Source: Desulfurococcales archaeon
GTDB taxonomy: Archaea > Thermoproteota > Thermoprotei_A > Sulfolobales > Acidilobaceae
DNA: 64,000 bases
Reading direction: 5' to 3'
Assembly (NCBI GenBank): GCA_015521115.1
Contig: WAOT01000040.1
Span: 1-64,000 of the forward strand
Below are positions 57,268-64,000 of the stretch, piece by piece (within the stretch, counting starts at the first letter, position 1; every line of letters begins with the position of its first letter). Made by a program: the position numbers and the translations under genes. The notes beneath the pieces were generated by a model. The model did not search any database and was not told the DNA's origin. It saw nothing but the letters and a program-made list of their open reading frames with translations.

Positions 57268-57972
57268 TTACCCTCTCTTGAACCGGCCATATATCATTGC
57301 GTGGTCTTTGTCGAAGGGGTCTAGGTGTACTACGTCAACGATCTCGAACCCTCCCCTCACCAGTGTTTCCACCTGGCTCCTGTAGATCTCGCTTGGCTCT
57401 CTTGTCACGTCTATGCTCCTGGCCTTGATCGCCATGAGCATGTATCCACCGTGTTTTAGGAACATTTTGGCGTTCCTCACGACTATGTCGGCCTGGTCGG
57501 GCTGTGCGACGTCGGCGTATAGCCCGTCTACGCCCTCTACTAGGTGCCTGTACTTCTCGGGGAAGCGGGCGTCTCCCAGTATTGGATATACGTTTCTCCT
57601 GTCCCTGACGACTAGGAGTAGGTCTCTCATCACTCTCGGCGCAAACTCTACACCATAGATCCTCCCCTTAGGCCCGATTATGTCGCTTATATGGCTGGCG
57701 GTGGTTCCACTGGCTATGCCAAGGTAGAGGATCCTGTCGCCCTCTTTCACGGGTAACTCTTCGAGCCCTTTTAGGAGTGCTCCTGCTAGCTTACTCCTAT
57801 AGGCGTTCCACTCCCTATACTCCTCTCCCTCCCAGCGGAATATTCTCTCACCATACACGCGCTGGCCTGGTACCAGGTTTTTGGTGGCTATCCTAAGGCT
57901 TCCATCCTCGAGCTCTACAACGTACACTCCCTTCCACTTGGGGTGCTCCCTAACCTCTACAACCTCTACCAT
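57268..57972 (-). CDS. flpA: Fibrillarin (box C/D RNP 2'-O-methyltransferase)
   Basis: A 234-residue methyltransferase that 2'-O-methylates RNA at sites chosen by C/D guide RNAs. The N-terminal beta domain (VYVVELEDGSLRIATKNLVPG) is followed by the catalytic fold: RILYLGIASGTTASHISDIIGPKG (SAM loop), VEFAPRVMRDLL, LYADVAQPDQADIVVRNA and MLMAIKARSIDVTREP (Lys/Asp of the K-D-K-H set). ATG 57972 is six bases from the Nop5 stop. Confidence 0.97.
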   Translation of the reverse strand: MVEVVEVREHPKWKGVYVVELEDGSLRIATKNLVPGQRVYGERIFRWEGEEYREWNAYRSKLAGALLKGLEELPVKEGDRILYLGIASGTTASHISDIIGPKGRIYGVEFAPRVMRDLLLVVRDRRNVYPILGDARFPEKYRHLVEGVDGLYADVAQPDQADIVVRNAKMFLKHGGYMLMAIKARSIDVTREPSEIYRSQVETLVRGGFEIVDVVHLDPFDKDHAMIYGRFKRG

Positions 57973-57978
57973 CCAACG

Positions 57979-59250
57979 TCACCTCCTACCTCTCCTGCCG
58001 GGCCTCCTGCCTCTCCCTCTACCCTTACCTCTCCTGGGAGGCCTTCCCCTCCTCCTCTCAGGCCTTCTCGCAGGCTTCTCCTCCTTCACACGCTTAGGCG
58101 GTTTAGCGTAGATCTTCTTAATCTCCTCTATCCTCCTCTCCAGCTCCTCCTTCAGCTTGTCCCCTATGAACCTGCCGGTGAAGGCGTCAACCTTTGCGGC
58201 TATTGCTAGCTTAGCTGCTAGGGCCCTCGCTATCTTACCCCTCTGCCACTTGGGGCTCCTGTGGATGTGTGGGTACTGGAATATGATGCCGTGCTTAGGA
58301 GGCTTTCCACCCGTCCTCAGTGCCCTGAAGAGTGCCTTCTCGGCCCCTAGCACCTGTATGGTGCTCGCCGGCATCCTAGCTAGCTTCTCCAGGCCTCCCG
58401 CTAGGCTGATGAGTCTAGCCCCTAGGAGTGGGCCGACTAGTGCTGTGATGTTGGGGGCTACCTCCTTCATGACCTGGTCTATGTACTCTGTCAGGCTCCT
58501 CCTAAGCCTATACATCTCCAGGGCGATCCTGGCGAGCGTTTGTACAGCGTTTATGTCGAACTCCGAGAGGTCTGCGCCGATGCTTGTCTTAGCGGCGTTC
58601 GCGATCTTCTCCGCCTTAGCCTCACTGAAGCCGAGGTTGACTAGGGCCTCCTTGGTTATGTTGTTTCGGTGGCCGAGCTCTGCCACGATCTTAACATAGT
58701 CTTCGTGCTCCCTAACGAGGTCGTTCAACTCTGGGAAGTGTAGGCTGTACCACTCCCTCAGCCTAGCAACGAACAGGTTGACTGTCTTATCTATATCGTC
58801 AATAGCCCTTATGGCCTGTGCGGCGAGGAGATCCCTCTTCTCAGCGGCGCCCTTCAGCTTCCTCCTAGTATACTCTAGCTCCGCCTCAAACAGCCACTTC
58901 GCGAACTCCTCCTCACTCTCGGCGAAGCCTGTATCGACGGCCAGCTTGAAGAGGGACTCCCTGGCCTTGAATGCTATCTCATTAGCTGGGGCGGTCTCAG
59001 CCTCGAACCCCAGCTTTGATATGTTTCTTGCCAGCTCGTCGTGCTCTACTATAACCTTCTTCACACCCTTGCCTTTAAGATCGTCGAGCAGCTCTGAGAG
59101 GGCCTTGTAGATCTTCCCCTCCTCAATACGTAATGCCTGGTCGACAGCCTCATCCATGTCCCTCGGGGCGAGCTTGTAGGCGATTATTTTCCCGTCATCC
59201 CCTAGGGCCACAGCCCCAATTACGAGGTCAGCAATATAGACCTTCTCCAA
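57979..59250 (-). CDS. nop5: Nop5 (Nop56/58) C/D RNP scaffold
   Basis: A 423-residue scaffold that bridges L7Ae-bound guide RNA and fibrillarin. N-terminal fibrillarin-binding domain, central coiled coil (LVREHEDYVKIVAELGHRNNITKEALV), and NOP domain ALVGPLLGARLISLAGGLEKLARMPASTIQVLGAEKALFRALRTGGKPPKHGIIFQYP. The C-terminus is an Arg/Gly/Lys-rich tail (RRPERRRGRPPRRGKGRGRGRR) that may bind RNA non-specifically. Genes nop5 and flpA are six bases apart, a typical pair. Confidence 0.97.
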   Translation of the reverse strand: MEKVYIADLVIGAVALGDDGKIIAYKLAPRDMDEAVDQALRIEEGKIYKALSELLDDLKGKGVKKVIVEHDELARNISKLGFEAETAPANEIAFKARESLFKLAVDTGFAESEEEFAKWLFEAELEYTRRKLKGAAEKRDLLAAQAIRAIDDIDKTVNLFVARLREWYSLHFPELNDLVREHEDYVKIVAELGHRNNITKEALVNLGFSEAKAEKIANAAKTSIGADLSEFDINAVQTLARIALEMYRLRRSLTEYIDQVMKEVAPNITALVGPLLGARLISLAGGLEKLARMPASTIQVLGAEKALFRALRTGGKPPKHGIIFQYPHIHRSPKWQRGKIARALAAKLAIAAKVDAFTGRFIGDKLKEELERRIEEIKKIYAKPPKRVKEEKPARRPERRRGRPPRRGKGRGRGRRPGRRGRR

Positions 59251-59389
59251 CTCTTACCCCTCCACAGGGCTCATAGGCGCCCGACACGGTTTAAATACTA
59301 AAAGATCCCGTCCCAGGATCCTCGGCCACCCGGGAGAAGCATAGGCATTTAAGCCTGCAGATAGTAACGGAGGCTTGGAGGGAAGAGTC

Positions 59390-59563
59390 ATGCCCACGCA
59401 CGGATCAATGACTAAGGCTGGGAAGGTCAGGAAGCAGACGCCTAAGATAGAGCCCAAGCCTAGGAAGAACCTCCCGCCTAGGATAAGGAACAGGATGAAG
59501 TATATTGTCAGGTTCATCGAGAGGAAGGAAGAGCTGGTCGCAGGGAGGAGGCGCAGAAGGTAG
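59390..59563 (+). CDS. rps30e: 30S ribosomal protein S30e
   Basis: A 57-residue very basic small-subunit protein found in crenarchaea and eukaryotes: [20 protein letters not shown], then [26 protein letters not shown] and an Arg tail. ATG 59390 is chosen over an earlier start at 59375 because the family begins MP(T/S)HGS. GGAGGG precedes it by ten bases. It lies alone upstream of GatD. Confidence 0.95.
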   Translation: MPTHGSMTKAGKVRKQTPKIEPKPRKNLPPRIRNRMKYIVRFIERKEELVAGRRRRR

Positions 59564-59617
59564 CGTACCAGGTTAATCCCCTCTATTTTAATCCTCCAAG
59601 CAGCTGCCCCCACTCTT

Positions 59618-60988
59618 ATGGGGGTCAGATTGGAGCAGTATAGGGGTAGGAGTAGCGAGCTTCTAGCGGGGGCAAAAGCCCGCCCGGGCTCAATAGTTAG
59701 GATCGTTAGAGATGACGGCCTCACCGTTGAGGGAACCTTAATGCCCCGATACGCGCTCGCGGGGCGCGATGTCATTGTTGTAAAGCTGGAGAACGGCTAT
59801 AATATTGGGATAAGGGCTGATAGGATAGTGAAGCTTGAGGTAGTAGGTGAGAGGAGGCCTAGAGGCCACGCGGGCGCGCCTGCCCCACTAGCGGAGCCGG
59901 CCCGAGGGGTTGATAAGAGGGTCTACGTCGTCGGTACCGGCGGCACTATTGCCAGTAGGATAGACTATGAGACGGGTGCTGTTAAACCCTACATTGAGGC
60001 GGAGGAGCTCATCCAAGCAGTTCCCGAGGCTACTCGATACGCCGAGATATACGCTGGGGAGCTCATGAGCGTCTTCAGCGAGAACATGAGGCCCGATCTA
60101 TGGGAGAAGATCGTCGATGAGGTAGCCAGGAGGGTCAGGGAGGGATACGACGGAATAATAGTGGCCCATGGAACAGACACGATGGGATACACAGCTGCCG
60201 CACTTAGCTTCGCCTTCCACAGAGGCCTCCCCGTCCCTGTAGTCCTCGTGGGTGCGCAGAGGAGCAGTGATAGGCCGAGTAGTGACGCTGCCTTCAACTT
60301 TACAGCCGCAGTCCTAACGGCAGCGAGAGCGCCATTCGCTGAGGTGACAGTAGTAATGCATGGGACGCTGAGTGACACGTACGCTCTAGCACATAGGGGT
60401 ACGAGGGTTAGGAAGCTACATAGTAGTAGGAGGGACGCTTTCCAGAGTGTTAACACGCTACCCCTAGCGAGGGTATGGCCCCTTAAAGGGGAGATCGAGA
60501 TGCTCAGGGACGACTATAGGAGAAGGGGGGAGTCCGAGGGTCTCATCGTTGAAAACGGGTTCTGCCGGAGGGTCGCACTGATCAAATACTACCCCGGCAT
60601 GACCAGGGAAGTCATAGACATGTTCATTGACAACGGGTTCAGAGGTCTAGTCATAGAGGGGACAGGCTTCGGCCATGTGAGCGACGACGTTATTGAGGGT
60701 ATAAGGAGGGCCACCCGTGAGGGTATACCCGTGGTAGCAGCTACACAGACCGTCTTCGGCCGTGTAAACCTTCGGGTATACGCTACTGGCAGGAAGATGC
60801 TTGACGCCGGCGTGATACCAGCGGATGACATGCTGGCTGAGACCGCGTATGTCAAGCTGAGCTGGGCCCTGAAGAGGGCCTCAGACTTGGAAGAGGTGAG
60901 GAGGATCATGACCACGAACCTAGCAGGGGAGATCGGTGAGAGGCAGAGCATCCGATACTACCCCCAGTGGTATCACGGCAGGCTCTGA
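59618..60988 (+). CDS. gatD: Glutamyl-tRNA(Gln) amidotransferase subunit D
   Basis: The 456-residue archaeal L-asparaginase-like subunit that releases ammonia from Gln or Asn for GatE. N-terminal AnsA-like barrel (GSIVRIVRDDGLTVEGTLMPRYALAGRDVIVVKLENGYNIGI), then VVGTGGTIASRIDYETGAV (nucleophile Thr), VAHGTDTMGYTAAALS (second Thr-Asp) and AAFNFTAAV. With GatE it converts Glu-tRNA(Gln) to Gln-tRNA(Gln). ATG 59618; gatE follows after 16 bp. Confidence 0.97.
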   Translation: MGVRLEQYRGRSSELLAGAKARPGSIVRIVRDDGLTVEGTLMPRYALAGRDVIVVKLENGYNIGIRADRIVKLEVVGERRPRGHAGAPAPLAEPARGVDKRVYVVGTGGTIASRIDYETGAVKPYIEAEELIQAVPEATRYAEIYAGELMSVFSENMRPDLWEKIVDEVARRVREGYDGIIVAHGTDTMGYTAAALSFAFHRGLPVPVVLVGAQRSSDRPSSDAAFNFTAAVLTAARAPFAEVTVVMHGTLSDTYALAHRGTRVRKLHSSRRDAFQSVNTLPLARVWPLKGEIEMLRDDYRRRGESEGLIVENGFCRRVALIKYYPGMTREVIDMFIDNGFRGLVIEGTGFGHVSDDVIEGIRRATREGIPVVAATQTVFGRVNLRVYATGRKMLDAGVIPADDMLAETAYVKLSWALKRASDLEEVRRIMTTNLAGEIGERQSIRYYPQWYHGRL

Positions 60989-61004
60989 GGGAGGGTGAGG
61001 GGCG

Positions 61005-62912
61005 ATGGCAGGAATAGACTATAAAGCAGTAGGGCTCAAAGTCGGGCTCGAGATCCACCAGCAGCTGGCCACGAGGCACAAACTATTCTGTCCCTGCCCA
61101 ACCGGCCTATCGGAAAAAGAGCATGACGAGTTCGAGAGGAGCCTGCGCCCCACGAGGAGCGAGGTCGGAGAGGTAGACGTTGCAGCCCTCTTCGAGTGGA
61201 GGAAGGGGAGAAGATACCTATACGAGGCCCCAGTAGACGCGTCCTGCCTTGTAGAGGCCGACGAGGAACCCCCACACGAGATGAACAGGGAGGCAATAAC
61301 GATAGGGGCGGCTATGGCCCTGGCCTTCGGGTCACATATCGTTGATGAGATCCATGTGATGAGGAAGATAGTCATTGACGGGAGCAACACGACCGGCTTC
61401 CAGAGGACAGCCATCGTAGCACTAGGAGGAAAGGTCGAGGTAGACGGTAAGGAGATCCCAATAGAGACTATTGCTATAGAGGAGGACGCCGCCAGGAAGC
61501 TGAAGGAGGAGGGCCTCCGAATTAGGTACAGGCTCGACAGGCTCGGGATACCACTCATCGAGATCAGCACGGGCCCTGTAATAGAGACGCCGGAGGAGGC
61601 CCGGCAGGTGGCACTGACAATAGGCCAGATGCTCAGGCTCACCGGGAAGGTGAGGAGAGGTATAGGGACGATAAGGCAGGATCTCAATGTGAGCATAAGG
61701 GGAGGGGCTATCACCGAGATCAAGGGGGTGCAGAGGCTAGACCTAATACCCAAAGTTATAGAGTACGAGGTGCTGAGGCAGCTCAGGCTCTTAGAGATAA
61801 GAGATGAGCTCCACAAGAGGGGAGTGAGGGAGGAAGACTTAGATCAGGAAGCCGTAGAAGTATCTCAGATCTTCTCGAACACTAAGAGCAAGATAATAAA
61901 ACGAGTGCTAAAACGGGGTGGAACGGTTCTAGCAGTCAAACTACCAGGCTTCCACGGCCTCCTCGGCAAGGAGCTCATGCCTGGCAGGAGATTTGGCACG
62001 GAGATCGCAGATTACGTGAGGTTCTGGTCTGGCGTGGGCGGGATATTCCATAGCGACGAGCTACCCGCTTACGGGATAAGTAGTGGGGAGGTCGACGCGG
62101 TATTCGAGGCCCTGGACGCCGAGAAAGGAAGAGACGCTATAGTTATAGTAGCCGAGGAGAGGGAGAAGGCACAGAAGGCCATCGAGGCGATAATCGGGAG
62201 GGCTAAGGCGGCTTTAAGAGGCGTCCCCAGGGAGACACGGGGAGCTCTGGAAGATGGGACTACACGCTTCCTCAGGCCTAGGCCCGGTAGTGCGAGGATG
62301 TACCCGGAGACGGATACCCCGCCAATACTTGTGGACGAGGAGATCCTGAGGGAGGCAGAGAAGATCAAGCCGGAGCCGCCATCGCTCAAACTGGAGAAAC
62401 TAATGCATAAGTATGGCCTGCCAAGGGAGCTCGCAGTTGGGGTGCTGAGGGATCTAAGGCTCGACCTCATAGAGGGGTTAATGGAGAGGTATGGTGACAA
62501 GGTTTCACCTAAGCTCATAGCCTCAATATTCGTGGTAACCCTGAGAGGCCTAAGGGGTGAGGTCAACGTGGAGAACATAAGCGACACGCAGCTGGAAGGA
62601 GTAGTGAGGCTCCTTGCGGATGGCATTATAGCTAAGGAGGCCGTCGAGGAGCTCCTAAAGTACTTGGCAGAGCACCCAGACGCCTCACCGGAGAGGGCTG
62701 CGGAGGAGCTAGGGTTAAAGAGCGTGTCCCGGGAGGAGGCTGAGAAGATCGTGGAGGAGATAGTCAAGGCCAACATAGAAGTTATCAGGGAGAGGGGTAT
62801 GAGGGCGATGGGCCTCATAATGGGTAGGGCAATGGCGAAGCTACGGGGTAGGATCGACGGGAAGATCGTGGCAGAGATAGTAAAAGAGAAGATAAGGGAA
62901 GCCCTAGGCTAA
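61005..62912 (+). CDS. gatE: Glutamyl-tRNA(Gln) amidotransferase subunit E
   Basis: The 635-residue kinase/amidotransferase subunit of the archaeal Gln-tRNA pathway. GLKVGLEIHQQLATRHKLFCPCPT, VIDGSNTTGFQRTAIVALGG and IGTIRQDLNVSI are GatB/E signatures; the AspRS-like insertion (GVGGIFHSDELPAYG) is specific to GatE; a C-terminal YqeY-like helical tail binds tRNA. It produces phosphorylated Glu-tRNA and amidates it using ammonia from GatD. GAGGGTGAGG precedes ATG 61005. Confidence 0.97.
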   Translation: MAGIDYKAVGLKVGLEIHQQLATRHKLFCPCPTGLSEKEHDEFERSLRPTRSEVGEVDVAALFEWRKGRRYLYEAPVDASCLVEADEEPPHEMNREAITIGAAMALAFGSHIVDEIHVMRKIVIDGSNTTGFQRTAIVALGGKVEVDGKEIPIETIAIEEDAARKLKEEGLRIRYRLDRLGIPLIEISTGPVIETPEEARQVALTIGQMLRLTGKVRRGIGTIRQDLNVSIRGGAITEIKGVQRLDLIPKVIEYEVLRQLRLLEIRDELHKRGVREEDLDQEAVEVSQIFSNTKSKIIKRVLKRGGTVLAVKLPGFHGLLGKELMPGRRFGTEIADYVRFWSGVGGIFHSDELPAYGISSGEVDAVFEALDAEKGRDAIVIVAEEREKAQKAIEAIIGRAKAALRGVPRETRGALEDGTTRFLRPRPGSARMYPETDTPPILVDEEILREAEKIKPEPPSLKLEKLMHKYGLPRELAVGVLRDLRLDLIEGLMERYGDKVSPKLIASIFVVTLRGLRGEVNVENISDTQLEGVVRLLADGIIAKEAVEELLKYLAEHPDASPERAAEELGLKSVSREEAEKIVEEIVKANIEVIRERGMRAMGLIMGRAMAKLRGRIDGKIVAEIVKEKIREALG

Positions 62913-62940
62913 TACCCTCCCACCAGTCAATAGCCTAAAT

Positions 62941-63020
62941 GGCGGGCCTATGAAGTGTACTCCCGACACCGACCCAGGGCCGGAGCGGGGTGACGTGAAG
63001 GCATTTGTCTGAGGCCCGCC
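62941..63020 (+). ncRNA. Structured RNA candidate upstream of CTP synthase
   Basis: GGCGGGCC (62941-62948) and GGCCCGCC (63013-63020) are perfect complements closing an 80-base segment. Just inside the left arm is TATGAAG and just inside the right arm GTCTGA, resembling C and D boxes, with TGACGTGA and CCGA internally. It is longer than usual for C/D sRNAs and the C box is imperfect, so a leader or terminator hairpin for the next gene is equally possible. Confidence 0.3.
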
Positions 63021-63038
63021 CCCTCTGGGGGGCTGTGA

Positions 63039-64000
<962 letters not shown>

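Overview
The window is chromosomal DNA of a hyperthermophilic crenarchaeote (Thermoproteota), most like a member of the Desulfurococcales with about mid-50s % G+C. Supporting genes are the crenarchaeal-type ribosomal proteins S25e and S30e, a TATA-binding protein, an archaeal RNA polymerase subunit set, PCNA/FEN1/eukaryotic-type primase, Cdc48, an exosome subunit, a C/D RNP pair (Nop5, fibrillarin), GatDE and tRNA genes with introns in the canonical position. Genes are tightly packed, often overlap by a few bases, and use GTG and TTG starts freely, commonly behind a GGAGG- or GGTGA-like Shine-Dalgarno sequence. I cannot name the species from sequence alone.

Layout. 1-1.4 kb: a strikingly AT-rich flank with a partial multi-span membrane protein on the minus strand, abutting the 3' end of tRNA-His. 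This looks like one edge of an integrated element. 1.7-11.7 kb: S25e, a phosphodiesterase, TBP, a metallophosphoesterase, RidA with threonine ammonia-lyase, a tRNA-binding protein, beta-RFAP synthase with a DUF1464 protein, and an SQR-like flavoprotein. 11.9-20.6 kb: cell surface, with a large secreted subtilase, a MATE transporter and a 1343-residue S-layer/stalk protein. 20.7-27.1 kb: an RHH-PIN fusion protein, two VWA proteins, endonuclease IV, a TrmY-like methyltransferase, an AglH-like GlcNAc-1-P transferase and threonine synthase. 27.1-28.0 kb: four tRNAs (Asp, Tyr, Cys, Glu). 28.0-31.0 kb: Nop10, aIF2-alpha, translin and aEF1B. 31.0-37.6 kb: two membrane zinc-ribbon proteins divergent from Cdc48, then FEN1. 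37.6-41.6 kb: L40e and a minus-strand replication/information cluster (TFS, a small unknown, PCNA, PriS, a GINS candidate, L44e, S27e). 41.7-53.5 kb: Pus10, L21e, RpoF, DUF655, a run of RNA/protein methyltransferases, L10e, Dph2, Csl4, RpoL and Upp. 53.5-59.3 kb (minus): exported protein, cupin, Clp1-like kinase, polyprenyl synthase, DUF61, fibrillarin, Nop5. 59.4-64 kb: S30e, GatD, GatE and the start of CTP synthase, cut by the window end.

How the genes work together. Most of the window serves translation: ribosomal proteins, initiation and elongation factors, diphthamide synthesis, tRNA/rRNA modification, Gln-tRNA formation, and Nop5/fibrillarin/Nop10 RNPs. A compact replication module (PCNA, PriS, GINS candidate, with FEN1 nearby carrying a PCNA-binding tail) sits in its midst. 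Surface genes form a second theme: S-layer stalk protein, subtilase and a glycan-initiating transferase.

The parts most worth a second look are the AT-rich tRNA-His flank, the subtilase plus coiled-coil S-layer pair (resembling the tetrabrachion-STABLE arrangement), the RHH-PIN/VWA/VWA module, the paired zinc-ribbon membrane proteins opposite Cdc48, near-identical tRNA-Asp and tRNA-Glu genes, and two candidate small RNAs.
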